Shown piece after piece: positions 16,314 to 25,800 of a stretch of 64,000 bases of DNA. Position 1 is the stretch's first letter; every line of letters begins with the position of its first letter. The stretch covers positions 124,001 through 188,000 of the forward strand of contig NZ_QKLU01000011.1 in assembly GCF_003208655.1 (NCBI RefSeq), read 5' to 3'. Source of the stretch: Pedobacter nutrimenti. Lineage in GTDB: Bacteria; Bacteroidota; Bacteroidia; Sphingobacteriales; Sphingobacteriaceae. The translations under genes and the position numbers were made by a program. Below the pieces are notes generated by a model, which ran no database searches, was not told the origin of the DNA, and saw only the letters and a list, made by a program, of their open reading frames with translations.

Positions 16314-18620
16314 TTATTTAACAATTCGCAATTTAGCAAATTTTAGCAATAACTGCTTATTACCCAGCCCCTGAAAGAAAACGGTTGCTTTCACATCCGG
16401 CAAACTACCTTCCAGGTTCACAATTTTTCCAAAACCAAATTTTTCATGTTCCACATCCATGCCTGTTTGAAAAGCGTTTGCCGGATCAGGTGCAAAACCT
16501 GGGCTTGGCACATGCGCTTTTGGAAGCATCGTTGTTGTTTTTGGTCTGGGTGCCGCCGGGCTGCCTGCAGCAGGTCCGGATGACATTTTGGGCTTAGCGG
16601 CAAATTCTCTCTGCTGTGTCCATGTTCTCCTTTCTTCATTAAAACCATCTTCGGAAAGGAGGCTTTTTGTTGGTTTTGCAACCTCAATTTCAAGGTATCT
16701 GGCATTAATCTCACTGATGAAACGACTGGGCTCGCAATTGGTTAAAGTACCCCAGCGATACCTTGAAGTTGCATAACTAAGGCTAAGCTTTTTTTCTGCC
16801 CTGGTTACTGCAACATAAAACAGTCTTCTTTCTTCTTCCAGATCTGAACGGGAGTTCACCGACATCTGGGAAGGAAAAAGATTCTCTTCCAGTCCAACTA
16901 TAAATACATTCTTGAATTCCAGTCCTTTTGAGGAGTGTATGGTCATCAGGGAAACGGTGTCTTTATCTTTATCATCCTGCCTGTCGTCATTTGTCAACAA
17001 AGCAATGTCCTGCATAAAAATAGCAAGGCTGCGGTCTTCAATATCTTCACGTTCAGCAAACTCTTTGATCCCGTTTAGCAATTCCTGGATGTTTTCATAC
17101 CTGCTGCGCCCCTCTATACTGTCGTCTGTATGGAGTTCTTTTAAAATTCCGGAGTGCTGGGCAATGTATAATGCTGTTTCATAAGCATCCAGTTTTTTTG
17201 CTTCAGCCATAAAGCTCTGGATCAGCAAGGCAAAGTCATTCAGCTGTCCGGCAATACGACCCTCTATATATTGGGAAGGGTTGCAAATCACATCCCACAT
17301 GGTGATGTTGTATTTGTCTGCTGCAACAATGATCTTCTCTACAGTCGTATCACCCAAACCCCTTTTAGGATAATTGATGACCCTTTTTATAGCTTCTTCA
17401 TCACTTGGGTTAAAAGTTAAGCGAAAATAGGCAATAAGGTCTTTGATCTCTTTGCGCTGGTAGAAGGACAGCCCTCCATAAATCTTATAAGGGATATTTA
17501 ATTTTCTTAAAGACTCTTCCATAGCCCTGGACTGGGCATTGGTACGGTACAAAATGGCAAAATCATTATAATGAAGACCATTTGAAGTCCTATCCTGAAC
17601 AATGGCCTCTGCAACAATTTTTCCTTCCTCATTATCCGTGAAGGCACGCTGCACCCGGATTCTGGAGCCGGATTCATTATCCGAAAATACATTTTTTTCC
17701 AGCTGATTTTTGTTGTTTGCAATAATGCTGTTTGCAACTTCAACGATATTCTGTGTAGAGCGGTAGTTTTGCTCTAGTTTATAAACCTGAAGCTCAGGGT
17801 AATCACGTTCGAAATTTAAAATATTCTGGATGTTTGCGCCCCTGAATGCATAGATACTTTGTGCATCGTCACCCACCACGCAGATGTTCTGGTAGGCGGC
17901 AGCCAGTTTTTTCACAATAGTATATTGCGAAAAGTTGGTATCCTGGTACTCATCAACCATCAGGTACCTGAATTTCTGCTGGTATTTATTTAAAACATCC
18001 GGATGATTTTTTAATAGAATATTGGTTTTAAACAACAAGTCATCAAAGTCCATGGCACCTGCTTTAAAACAGCGTTTGGCGTAGGTCTCGTAGATCACAC
18101 CAAGTAAGGGGCGTTTATTGCTGCTGTCTTCTGCCTGAATTTCTTTGTTTTCCAGGTATTCTGTATGAGAAACCAGGTTATTTTTTGCAGAGGAAATCCG
18201 GTTGTAAACAAAATTTGCATTGTATAATTTGTCATCCAGTTGCATTTCTCTCAAAATGGCCCTGATCAGGCTTTTACTGTCATCTGTATCGTATATGGTG
18301 AAATTAGACGGATAACCAATTTTTTCAGCTTCAACCCTTAATATTTTTGCAAAAACAGAGTGAAAAGTACCCATCCAGATGTTTTTTGCTTCATCGCCGA
18401 CAACCTTCATAATTCGCTCACGCATATCTTTTGAAGCTTTGTTGGTAAAGGTCAGTACAAGAATATTAAATGCATCAACGCCTTTCTCAATGAGATGGGC
18501 TACACGGTAGGTGATCACCCGTGTTTTTCCTGAACCGGCCCCTGCTACAATCATGGCTGGTCCCTCTGTATTTTCTACTGCTGCTCTTTGCTGTGGGTTT
18601 AATCCTGCTAAATAATCCAA
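16314..18620 (-). CDS. ATP-dependent 3'-5' DNA helicase, UvrD/PcrA type
   Basis: 768-residue superfamily 1A helicase acting in nucleotide excision and mismatch repair and in removing RecA or stalled polymerases. It opens with LNPQQRAAVENTEGPAMIVA and Walker A AGAGSGKTR (about 26-34). Further motifs are LTFTNKA (Ia), MVDEYQDTN (Walker B/II), VVGDDAQSIYAFRGA (III), LEQNYRST (IV), TIHSSKGLEFKNVFIVGLEE (V) and YVAVTRAEKKL (VI). The C-terminal Tudor-like segment (about 725-768; MDVEHEKFGFGKIVNLEG) is that of PcrA/UvrD enzymes that bind RNA polymerase. Its stop lies 109 bases upstream of the DUF4290 gene. Confidence 0.93.
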   Translation of the reverse strand: MDYLAGLNPQQRAAVENTEGPAMIVAGAGSGKTRVITYRVAHLIEKGVDAFNILVLTFTNKASKDMRERIMKVVGDEAKNIWMGTFHSVFAKILRVEAEKIGYPSNFTIYDTDDSKSLIRAILREMQLDDKLYNANFVYNRISSAKNNLVSHTEYLENKEIQAEDSSNKRPLLGVIYETYAKRCFKAGAMDFDDLLFKTNILLKNHPDVLNKYQQKFRYLMVDEYQDTNFSQYTIVKKLAAAYQNICVVGDDAQSIYAFRGANIQNILNFERDYPELQVYKLEQNYRSTQNIVEVANSIIANNKNQLEKNVFSDNESGSRIRVQRAFTDNEEGKIVAEAIVQDRTSNGLHYNDFAILYRTNAQSRAMEESLRKLNIPYKIYGGLSFYQRKEIKDLIAYFRLTFNPSDEEAIKRVINYPKRGLGDTTVEKIIVAADKYNITMWDVICNPSQYIEGRIAGQLNDFALLIQSFMAEAKKLDAYETALYIAQHSGILKELHTDDSIEGRSRYENIQELLNGIKEFAEREDIEDRSLAIFMQDIALLTNDDRQDDKDKDTVSLMTIHSSKGLEFKNVFIVGLEENLFPSQMSVNSRSDLEEERRLFYVAVTRAEKKLSLSYATSRYRWGTLTNCEPSRFISEINARYLEIEVAKPTKSLLSEDGFNEERRTWTQQREFAAKPKMSSGPAAGSPAAPRPKTTTMLPKAHVPSPGFAPDPANAFQTGMDVEHEKFGFGKIVNLEGSLPDVKATVFFQGLGNKQLLLKFAKLRIVK

Positions 18621-18939
18621 AATCGATAGTGTTTTTGTCCTGCGAAGTTATAAAATGACGCGGTATAAATTATTCTTTGTTTAAAAATTGGCTAATGATC
18701 ATTCTTTTGACCCTTGTAGTTAAATTTCTGAACCTGGTGAAGGTCTCCGATCTATGGTGTTAAAACATAGAATTTACTACTTTTATTGTACTGTCTTGTG
18801 AATAGCTCCGGACAGCTGCCTTAAAATGGCTGGATCGGGCCGAGAAATCCCATGAATTTTACTTAGGATACAAATATACAACATAAGGAGCTAATATGAA
18901 AAGAATCAAAAACTATATATTTGCCCAAAATCATTTGTT
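18621..18939. other. Divergent intergenic region between uvrD-type helicase and M20 peptidase
   Basis: About 320 bases holding the promoters of two divergent genes. It contains a strong Shine-Dalgarno-like AAGGAG at 18885 in front of a 22-codon frame, and a TATATTTG element at 18916 with C following. A GC-richer stretch at about 18808-18850 could fold, but I recognise no known RNA family. No tRNA found. Confidence 0.5.
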
Positions 18940-18964
18940 ATGCAAGAGATCAAAAAATATGTAG
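18896..18964 (+). CDS. Possible 22-residue leader peptide upstream of the M20 peptidase
   Basis: Open frame of 22 codons starting with ATG AAA AGA and ending TAG. It is preceded, at 5 bases, by AAGGAG, a strong ribosome-binding site that is rare in Bacteroidota. It overlaps the first 25 bases of the peptidase gene in another frame. The peptide is basic (K/R 6 of 22) and has no family signature. Against it, the best promoter element (TATATTTG at 18916) lies inside the frame, so a transcript from there would not include its start. Confidence 0.25.
   Translation: MKRIKNYIFAQNHLLCKRSKNM
18916..18923 (+). promoter_or_regulatory. TAnnTTTG promoter element of the M20 peptidase gene
   Basis: TATATTTG followed by C, a full match to the Bacteroidota -7 consensus, 16 bases before the ATG at 18940. 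Transcription would start about 6-7 bases further on, giving a leader of roughly 10 bases. Confidence 0.55.
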
Positions 18965-20310
18965 AAGAAAACAAACAACGTTTTTTGGACGAACTGTTTG
19001 AATTATTGCGTTTTCCATCGGTTAGTGCCGATCCGAAGTATAAAGGGGATGTCCTGAAAACCGCTGAATTTGTTGCCGAAAAACTTAAGGCTGCTGGTGC
19101 AGATCAGGTAGAAATATGTCAGACTGCAGGTTATCCGATTGTCTATGGTGAAAAGATTGTTGATGAAAAACTTCCTACGGTTTTAATCTATGGTCATTAC
19201 GATGTGCAGCCGGCTGATCCTATAGAATTATGGGAAACTCCACCTTTTGAACCTACAGTGCGGGACGGAAAAATTTATGCAAGAGGGGCCTGTGATGATA
19301 AAGGACAGTTTTATATGCATGTTAAAGCATTTGAACTGATGATGAAAACCGGAACCCTGAGCTGCAATATTAAATTTATGATTGAGGGGGAGGAAGAAGT
19401 TGGTTCTGCAAATCTTGGGATCTTTGTTAAAGCGAATGCAGAACGTTTAAAGGCGGATGTTGTACTGATATCTGATACTTCAATGATCAGTATGGAAAAC
19501 CCTTCCATAGAAACGGGTTTACGTGGTTTGGCTTATATGGAGGTTGAAGTGGTGGGTCCAAATAGAGACCTGCATTCAGGTGTTTATGGTGGGGCCGTAG
19601 CCAATCCTGCAACGATTCTCTGCAAACTGATTGCTTCATTGCATGATGAAAACAATCACATTACCATTCCTGCTTTTTATGATAAGGTAGTAGAACTCAG
19701 CGACGAAGAAAAAAAGGCATTGAATTCTGCACCATTTGATCTTGATGAATATAAAAAGGACCTGAACATTGGTGCTGAATGGGGAGAAAAGGGTTATTCT
19801 ACGCTGGAAAGAACAGGTACAAGACCAACTTTGGAGGTGAACGGCATCTGGAGCGGTTATATAGGTGAAGGCGCAAAAACCGTATTGCCTTCTAAAGCAA
19901 ATGCTAAAATTTCTATGCGTCTGGTTCCAAATCAGAGCTCTGATGAAATTTCAGAAATCTTTGCGAAACACTTTGAAAGCCTTGCCCCTGATTATGTGAA
20001 AGTAAAAGTAACAGCGCATCATGGTGGCGAGCCTGTGGTAACACCGACAGACAGTATTGCTTATCGTGCAGCGGAGCAGGCCATTTTAGATTCATTTGGT
20101 AAAAAACCTATTCCTACAAGGGGTGGGGGAAGTATTCCGATTGTGGCACTGTTTGAGAATGTCCTGGGAATCAAATCTGTTTTGTTTGGCTTTGGCCTGG
20201 ACAGCGATGCCCTGCATTCGCCGAATGAAAAGTATGACATTTATAATTATTATAAAGGTATAGAGACCCTTCCTTTATTCCATAAGTATTTTGCGGAGCT
20301 GAGTAAGTAG
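18940..20310 (+). CDS. M20 family dipeptidase / metallopeptidase
   Basis: 456-residue zinc exopeptidase of the M20/M25/M40 family, close to cytosolic non-specific dipeptidases (CNDP type). Zinc ligand H86 and D88 lie in LIYGHYDVQPAD, the bridging D119 in RGACDDKGQ, the catalytic/ligand glutamates at 151-152 in IEGEEEVGS, and a later ligand block near HGGEPVVTP. The dimerisation (lid) domain occupies about 200-360, starting with LRGLAYMEVEVVGPNRDLHSG. No signal peptide, so cytosolic. The dipeptide epimerase follows about 90 bases downstream after a terminator, which suggests a shared theme of peptide use but separate transcripts. Confidence 0.9.
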   Translation: MQEIKKYVEENKQRFLDELFELLRFPSVSADPKYKGDVLKTAEFVAEKLKAAGADQVEICQTAGYPIVYGEKIVDEKLPTVLIYGHYDVQPADPIELWETPPFEPTVRDGKIYARGACDDKGQFYMHVKAFELMMKTGTLSCNIKFMIEGEEEVGSANLGIFVKANAERLKADVVLISDTSMISMENPSIETGLRGLAYMEVEVVGPNRDLHSGVYGGAVANPATILCKLIASLHDENNHITIPAFYDKVVELSDEEKKALNSAPFDLDEYKKDLNIGAEWGEKGYSTLERTGTRPTLEVNGIWSGYIGEGAKTVLPSKANAKISMRLVPNQSSDEISEIFAKHFESLAPDYVKVKVTAHHGGEPVVTPTDSIAYRAAEQAILDSFGKKPIPTRGGGSIPIVALFENVLGIKSVLFGFGLDSDALHSPNEKYDIYNYYKGIETLPLFHKYFAELSK

Positions 20311-20329
20311 TATTTTATATTTTTTAGGG

Positions 20330-20366
20330 CCCTGCATCTGTGAATATTTAGATGCAGGGTTTTTTT
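20330..20366 (+). terminator. Rho-independent terminator of the M20 peptidase gene
   Basis: 10-bp perfect stem CCCTGCATCT / AGATGCAGGG with a 10-base loop followed by seven T, 20 bases after the stop. Confidence 0.85.
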
Positions 20367-20400
20367 CTGCCCATAAAATCCCATATTTTTACTTCAGTTC

Positions 20401-21519
20401 ATGATCAACCAGCAGATGAAAATTACTTACATAGAGATTTATCGTTTCAGCATTCCGATGGAGCCCTTTGTTATTGCGACCGGCACCATGCATTTTGCGC
20501 AGAATGTATTTTTAAAAATTTATACCGACCAGGGAATATATGGAGTGGGGGAATGTTCAGCATTTCCGATGATTGTTGGAGAGACCCAGGAGACTTGTCT
20601 GTCGATGGCAAGGGATTTTGCAAAAATCTGGATTGGAAAAGATCCCCTGGATATACCCGCAAGGATGAATGATCTGCTGGGATATGCTGCGCACAACAGC
20701 ACCATTAAGAGTGCATTTGATATGGCACTTTTTGATATTTCTGCCAAAAAAGCAAATTTACCTCTTTACCGGTTTCTTGGAGGGCAAAAAAGAAGAATTG
20801 AAACCGACATGACCATCGGAATTGACAGCCCTGAAAATATGGCCCTTTCTGCCCTTAAATATCAGCAGCAAGGTTGTAATATCCTCAAGATCAAATTAGG
20901 TAAAAAGGTACATGAAGATATAGAACGGGTTGCGCAGATCAGAAAGGCTGTAGGTGAGGAGTTGACTTTAAGACTGGACGCCAATCAGGGCTGGAGTTTT
21001 GATGATGCTTTACTGGCGTTGGGGGCGCTCGAAAAATACAATATTGAATTTTGCGAGCAACCCATGCGGACCTGGTACGATGACCGTTTGCCTGAATTAA
21101 AATTGAATTCTCCGGTTAAACTGATGGCTGATGAAAGTTGTTACAACCATCACGATGCCCGTAAGCTGATCAATAGCCAATCTTGTGATTATCTGAATAT
21201 TAAATTTTCCAAGTCTGGTGGCATACTGGAAGCGCAGAAAATTCATGAACTTGCCCTTCAGACGGGCATGAAATGTATGATTGGCAGTATGCTGGAAAGC
21301 CGTATCGCATTGACCGCAAATCTGCATTTTGCCCTGGCCAGTCCGAACGTTATTTTCTTTGATCTGGATACCTGCTTGTTGGGACATTTGGTCGATCCGG
21401 TAAGCAATGGCTTGAGCTATGACGGTTATTTGCTGGATGTTCCCGAGCTGGCGGGAATAGGTGCAGATGCAGATCCTGAGTTCTTAAAAACCTGTGAAAA
21501 ATGGCTGGTTAAAGATTAG
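20401..21519 (+). CDS. Dipeptide epimerase (L-Ala-D/L-Glu epimerase-like, enolase superfamily)
   Basis: Up to 372 residues; two starts are possible, ATG 20401 or ATG 20416. The later one gives MKITYIEIYRFSIPM, the usual family beginning. The enolase-superfamily capping domain (about 1-130) precedes the barrel with the catalytic lysine in NILKIKLGK, metal ligands in LRLDANQGW, FCEQPM and MADESC, and a second lysine in NIKFSKSGG. Enzymes of this group invert residues in dipeptides such as the murein-derived L-Ala-D-Glu. The last 11 bases overlap the end of the convergent sirtuin gene. Exact substrate is inferred only. Confidence 0.87.
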   Translation: MINQQMKITYIEIYRFSIPMEPFVIATGTMHFAQNVFLKIYTDQGIYGVGECSAFPMIVGETQETCLSMARDFAKIWIGKDPLDIPARMNDLLGYAAHNSTIKSAFDMALFDISAKKANLPLYRFLGGQKRRIETDMTIGIDSPENMALSALKYQQQGCNILKIKLGKKVHEDIERVAQIRKAVGEELTLRLDANQGWSFDDALLALGALEKYNIEFCEQPMRTWYDDRLPELKLNSPVKLMADESCYNHHDARKLINSQSCDYLNIKFSKSGGILEAQKIHELALQTGMKCMIGSMLESRIALTANLHFALASPNVIFFDLDTCLLGHLVDPVSNGLSYDGYLLDVPELAGIGADADPEFLKTCEKWLVKD

Positions 21520-22213
21520 TTTTTGACTCAGCAGAAAGTATTTGCTGCAATTCATCCATACCTGCAGTAGCTGTTCTTTCTATTTTTACGATGTTTTTAT
21601 ACCTGTTAACTTCCGGAATTTTGGGGTCCACGATGTATTTAACAACTTTTTCCGGTACAAAATCCAGGAGCCCTGCTGCGGGATAGACAGCCAGCGAGGT
21701 GCCCACAAGAAGAAACAGGTCTGCCTGCGAACAAAGGCGGGAAGCTTGTTCAATCATAGGAACGGGCTCTCCAAACCAAACTACGTGCGGGCGCAGTTGT
21801 GAACCCAGTTTACAAAAAGTGCCCATTTTGATTTCCGTTCCTTCCACCGGATAGGTCAAACGGGGGTTAATACTGGATTGAGAACGGGTGATAATGCCAT
21901 GAAGATGGATAACCGTACTTGAGCCAGCTCTTTCATGGAGGTCATCTATATTTTGGGTGATAATCTGCACCTGATAATCCTTTTCGAGTTCTGCCAAAGC
22001 CAGGTGTGCCCGGTTGGGTATAGCCTCCAGGACCTGTTTCCGGCGCTCATTGTAAAAGCCCTGGACCAGAACAGGGTCTTTTTGCCAGGCCTCAGGTGTG
22101 GCCACGTCATAAACATTGTACCCCTCCCAAAGGCCATCGCTGTCCCTGAAGGTTTTTAATCCGCTTTCTGAACTTATTCCTGCGCCGGTTAAAACAACAA
22201 GCTTTTTCTTCAT
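21509..22213 (-). CDS. Sir2-family NAD-dependent protein deacylase
   Basis: 234-residue sirtuin that removes acyl groups from protein lysines using NAD. The NAD-binding block is LTGAGISSESGLKTFRDSDG (about 8-27); TQNIDDLHERAG and the catalytic His in VIHLHG follow, then LRPHVVWFGEPVP and LLVGTSLAVYPAA. The small zinc module expected between the His and LRPHVVWFGE (two CxxC pairs in E. coli CobB) is reduced: the ~45-residue stretch holds a single cysteine (MGTFCKLG), so zinc binding is probably lost. The gene starts 17 bases after the GH25 gene's end on the opposite reading order; both read leftward. Confidence 0.9.
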   Translation of the reverse strand: MKKKLVVLTGAGISSESGLKTFRDSDGLWEGYNVYDVATPEAWQKDPVLVQGFYNERRKQVLEAIPNRAHLALAELEKDYQVQIITQNIDDLHERAGSSTVIHLHGIITRSQSSINPRLTYPVEGTEIKMGTFCKLGSQLRPHVVWFGEPVPMIEQASRLCSQADLFLLVGTSLAVYPAAGLLDFVPEKVVKYIVDPKIPEVNRYKNIVKIERTATAGMDELQQILSAESKTNL

Positions 22214-22230
22214 AGAACCAAAATACGTAT

Positions 22231-23121
22231 TTATTTAATCTTTAAGGCCTCAAAGGCAGTGCTGTCACCATTGAAAGCATTGAAATCAACTACATGGTTG
22301 ATGCCATTAATTCTGGCTTTATCCGAATGCTGCCAGAAAACCCATTTGGTCTGGTTACTTACTTTTAGTTTTGGCTGATGGTAATGTGCAATCCATAAAG
22401 GATAATCGTCAAAATAACCTTTCAAATAGTCCAGGTAAAATGTCAGACCGGAATAGATAATGGGTTTTACCCTTGTTCGGTGTTCTACATATTTGATAAA
22501 TGCTTTGAGTTCTTTTCTCATTTTTTCCGGAGAAACCCCATTCAGTTGTTCAACATCTACCACAGGAGGTAAATCTCCTTTTTCAAATTGAACAGTTTGC
22601 ATAAAAAACATGGCCTGCCATTCTCCCGATTTCTGTGGTCTGAAAAAGTGATAGGCACTGCAGGTAATTCCGGTTTTGGCGGCTTCCCTCCAGTTTCTTT
22701 GAAAATAAGGATCTACACTTAAAATCCCTTCTGTAGCTTTGATAATGGCAAATTTTATGCTGACACTATCTTCTTTCATTGTTTTTACCTTTTGCCAGTC
22801 TACTTTTCCCTGATAATAAGATACGTCGATGCCATGAATGCTGTACTTTTTGGGGATTTTGATGTTAAAACTGGTATAGGTTCTGTAGTTGGGGTCCTGT
22901 CCCAGATCTTTTACCCAGCGAATGCTGGAGGTAAAAAGCTTTAATACATAAGCATAATAGAGAGGGGAAAGTAAAATCAACAGGACTAGGGCAATACTGA
23001 ATTTCCAATGTAAAGCTATCCCCGGGCTTTTCTTTTTTACAGGAGATTTTCTGGTAATCGTTTTTTTTGCAGGGACACTTTTTTTTCTTGGTATAACTGT
23101 TTTTTTAGGGATCGGCGGCAC
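22231..23121 (-). CDS. GH25 family lysozyme-like protein with N-terminal membrane anchor
   Basis: 296 residues. A very basic cytoplasmic N-terminus (about 1-40, rich in K, R and P) is followed by one transmembrane helix (about 40-60). The GH25 muramidase domain starts at IHGIDVSYYQGKVDWQKVK (D99); the acidic pair is in PPVVDVEQLNG. It ends with PLWIAHYHQPK and WQHSDKARINGINHVVDFNAFNG, typical of GH25. GH25 enzymes cleave the MurNAc-GlcNAc bond of peptidoglycan. It is probably tethered to the inner membrane and faces the periplasm. It reads in the same direction as the sirtuin gene, 17 bases away. Confidence 0.9.
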   Translation of the reverse strand: MPPIPKKTVIPRKKSVPAKKTITRKSPVKKKSPGIALHWKFSIALVLLILLSPLYYAYVLKLFTSSIRWVKDLGQDPNYRTYTSFNIKIPKKYSIHGIDVSYYQGKVDWQKVKTMKEDSVSIKFAIIKATEGILSVDPYFQRNWREAAKTGITCSAYHFFRPQKSGEWQAMFFMQTVQFEKGDLPPVVDVEQLNGVSPEKMRKELKAFIKYVEHRTRVKPIIYSGLTFYLDYLKGYFDDYPLWIAHYHQPKLKVSNQTKWVFWQHSDKARINGINHVVDFNAFNGDSTAFEALKIK

Positions 23122-23198
23122 GCTGTAAAAATAAACAAACTATTCTGGACTTGCGGAATAAAGGATAAAAAGAGCACTTATCTTTTTACCTTTATACC

Positions 23199-25211
23199 AT
23201 GAATTCAGAACCTAATCATCTCATTAAAGCTTCATCGCCCTATTTATTACAGCATGCCTATAACCCGGTGAACTGGTATGAGTGGGGAGAGGAAGCCCTG
23301 AACAGAGCGAAAACCGAAAACAAGCTGATCCTGGTTAGCATTGGTTATTCGGCTTGTCACTGGTGTCATGTCATGGAACGCGAAAGTTTCGAGGATCATG
23401 AAGTGGCAGAGGTTATGAACCGCCATTTTGTTTGTATTAAAGTAGACCGTGAAGAACGGCCGGATATAGATCAGATTTATATGCTTGCTGTTCAGTTGAT
23501 GACAGGAAGTGGGGGCTGGCCTTTAAACTGTATTTGTCTGCCTGACCAAAGACCAATTTATGGTGGAACTTATTTTAAAAAACAAGATTGGATCAATGTG
23601 CTGGACAGTGTGGCCGGATTGTGGTTAAATGAACCGGCAAAGGCCAGACAATATGCCGACCGCTTAACCGATGGCATTCACCAGGCAGAAAAAATTCTTC
23701 CGAACTTGGAGAAAAAAGAGTATTCAACAAAAGATTTAACTGAAATTATGGAGCCCTGGAAGCGGTATCTGGACCTTTCAGAAGGAGGGTATAACCGTGC
23801 ACCAAAATTTCCACTTCCCAATAACTGGCAATTTATGTTGCGGTATAGCAATTTGATGAAAGATGATGCTACGCATGTGGCGGCACTGTTAACCCTTGAA
23901 AAAATGGCACGGGGCGGAATTTATGATCCTATTGGAGGTGGATTTGCCCGCTATGCTGTGGACGACCACTGGCATGTTCCTCATTTTGAAAAGATGTTAT
24001 ATGACAATGGTCAGTTAATTGGTTTATACGCTGAAGCTTACCAATACTCCCCGGTTCCATTATTTAAAGAAGTTGTGCAGGAAACCATTTCCTGGCTCGA
24101 AAGGGAAATGAGGTCGCCGGAAGGTTTATTTTATGCTGCCCTTGACGCGGACAGCGAAGGCATAGAAGGTAAATTTTATGTTTGGGATAAAAAAGAATTT
24201 GATCAGGTGCTGGGAAATGATGCTGCTTTATTATGGGATTATTACCACATCACCCTGCAGGGGAACTGGGAAGAAGAACAAACTAATATTCTGCTGAGAA
24301 AATTTGATGAACGAGAGTATGCCGATGCAAAAGGAATTACAGTTCTGGATCTTCAGGAAAGCATCCGAAGGGCTAAAATTAAGCTGCTGGAAGCCAGGAG
24401 TAAAAGAGTAAGACCAGGCTTGGACGACAAATGCCTAACTGCCTGGAATGCCATGGCCATTAAAGGACTTGCAGAAGCTGCAAAGGTATTTGAAAACGGA
24501 CATTATTATACGCTGGCAAGAAATGCAGCGGAATTTATACTGAAAAACTTAAAGCTTGCTGATGGGGGTTTGTATCGAAACTTTAAAAATGGGAAAGCGA
24601 CCATACCCGGATTTTTGGATGACTATGCCTTTTTTATTGAAGCATTAACCACCCTTTACCAGTATGATTTTAATGAGCAGTGGCTGAATGAAGCAAAACG
24701 TTTAACAGATTATGTATTAACTCATTTTGAAGATCTTCAGGGACCGATGTTTTTTTATACACCTGTAACAGGGGAGGCTTTAATTGCCAGAAAACATGAA
24801 ATTATGGATAATGTAATACCTGCATCGAATTCCACTATGGCGCAGAATTTACAGGTACTTGGGCTGCTTTTTGACGAAGAGGCTTATTTGACCAAAGCAT
24901 CAGAAATGCTTGCCGCTGTTTACCCGCAGATCAAAACCTATGGTTCTGCTTATTCAAACTGGGCCTTACAATTGCTGAATGAAGTATTCGGGATTCATGA
25001 AATTGCTGTAACTGGAAATGGCTTTTCGGATGTGCTCAGGATACTTAACCGTCTTTATATTCCCAATAAAATTACAATTGCGGGAACAAATTCTGAGCTT
25101 CCTTTGTTAAAAGATAAGCAAAGCATTGAAACAAAAATCTATATTTGCCGAAATAAAGCATGTCAGCTGCCAGTACTTACAGTTGAGGAAGCAATAAAAT
25201 TAATAAATTAA
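23199..25211 (+). CDS. DUF255 thioredoxin-like / YyaL (spermatogenesis-associated 20) protein
   Basis: 670 residues. The N-terminal DUF255 thioredoxin-like domain (about 3-165) has the CHWC redox-type motif (C53, C56) in [18 protein letters not shown], then [15 protein letters not shown] and [12 protein letters not shown]. The rest is an alpha/alpha six-barrel resembling N-acylglucosamine epimerases or glycosidases, with [20 protein letters not shown] and [15 protein letters not shown]. Family function is unproven; homologues are very widespread. ATG start preceded by AT-rich sequence. The SlyD-like gene starts 11 bases after its stop. Confidence 0.92.
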   Translation: MNSEPNHLIKASSPYLLQHAYNPVNWYEWGEEALNRAKTENKLILVSIGYSACHWCHVMERESFEDHEVAEVMNRHFVCIKVDREERPDIDQIYMLAVQLMTGSGGWPLNCICLPDQRPIYGGTYFKKQDWINVLDSVAGLWLNEPAKARQYADRLTDGIHQAEKILPNLEKKEYSTKDLTEIMEPWKRYLDLSEGGYNRAPKFPLPNNWQFMLRYSNLMKDDATHVAALLTLEKMARGGIYDPIGGGFARYAVDDHWHVPHFEKMLYDNGQLIGLYAEAYQYSPVPLFKEVVQETISWLEREMRSPEGLFYAALDADSEGIEGKFYVWDKKEFDQVLGNDAALLWDYYHITLQGNWEEEQTNILLRKFDEREYADAKGITVLDLQESIRRAKIKLLEARSKRVRPGLDDKCLTAWNAMAIKGLAEAAKVFENGHYYTLARNAAEFILKNLKLADGGLYRNFKNGKATIPGFLDDYAFFIEALTTLYQYDFNEQWLNEAKRLTDYVLTHFEDLQGPMFFYTPVTGEALIARKHEIMDNVIPASNSTMAQNLQVLGLLFDEEAYLTKASEMLAAVYPQIKTYGSAYSNWALQLLNEVFGIHEIAVTGNGFSDVLRILNRLYIPNKITIAGTNSELPLLKDKQSIETKIYICRNKACQLPVLTVEEAIKLIN

Positions 25212-25222
25212 AAAAGAATCTA

Positions 25223-25723
25223 ATGAGTATTAAACCTAATACAGTAGTTTCCTTAACGTATGAATTGCATACGACTAACGAAGAAGGACAACAAGTTTTT
25301 GTAGAAAAAGCTGATGAGCAAAACGCTTTGGTTTTTTTATTTGGCGTAGGTATGATGTTGCCAAAGTTTGAAGAACATTTAGTAGGTCTGAATGTTGGTG
25401 ACGAGTATGGTTTTGAATTATCTGCAGCCGATGGTTACGGTGAAATTGATCCGGGAGCTTATGCAGATCTTCCAAAAGAAATGTTTAAAGATGTCGACCT
25501 TCCAAATGTTGGTGATGTAATTCCATTGCAGGACAATCAAGGTAACCACTTTAGGGCTGGGGTTACAGGAGTTCATGAAGACACGATTTCTGTTGACCTG
25601 AATCACCCAATGGCAGGTAAAAACCTGATTTTTGCCGGTAAAATACTTTCTGTTCGTGAGGCTACTGAAGAAGAATTAAGCCATGGTCACGCTCATGGAG
25701 CAGATGGCCACTCGGGTCACTAG
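25223..25723 (+). CDS. SlyD-like FKBP peptidyl-prolyl isomerase
   Basis: 166-residue FKBP-type isomerase with an inserted chaperone (IF) domain, as in SlyD. The N-terminal segment (NTVVSLTYELHTTNEEG) and FLFGVGMMLPKFEEHLVGLN form the FKBP part, and residues about 70-130 the IF domain. The C-terminus is histidine-rich (HGHAHGADGHSGH), a trait of SlyD proteins that bind nickel or zinc. It helps protein folding and may hand metal to enzymes. It lies just before the zinc-type regulon, separated by a terminator. Confidence 0.9.
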   Translation: MSIKPNTVVSLTYELHTTNEEGQQVFVEKADEQNALVFLFGVGMMLPKFEEHLVGLNVGDEYGFELSAADGYGEIDPGAYADLPKEMFKDVDLPNVGDVIPLQDNQGNHFRAGVTGVHEDTISVDLNHPMAGKNLIFAGKILSVREATEEELSHGHAHGADGHSGH

Positions 25724-25739
25724 TTCTTAAATTTTTATA

Positions 25740-25796
25740 CAAAATACCCCTTTTCCCTGCTGATTTTTTTAATCCTGGAAAAAGGGGTATTTTTTT
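25740..25796. terminator. Bidirectional terminator between slyD-like gene and Fur-family gene
   Basis: Long inverted repeat AAAATACCCC...GGGGTATTTT with a further TTTTCC/GGAAAA stem and T-run at each end. It lies between convergent genes. Confidence 0.82.
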
Positions 25797-25800
25797 ATAG

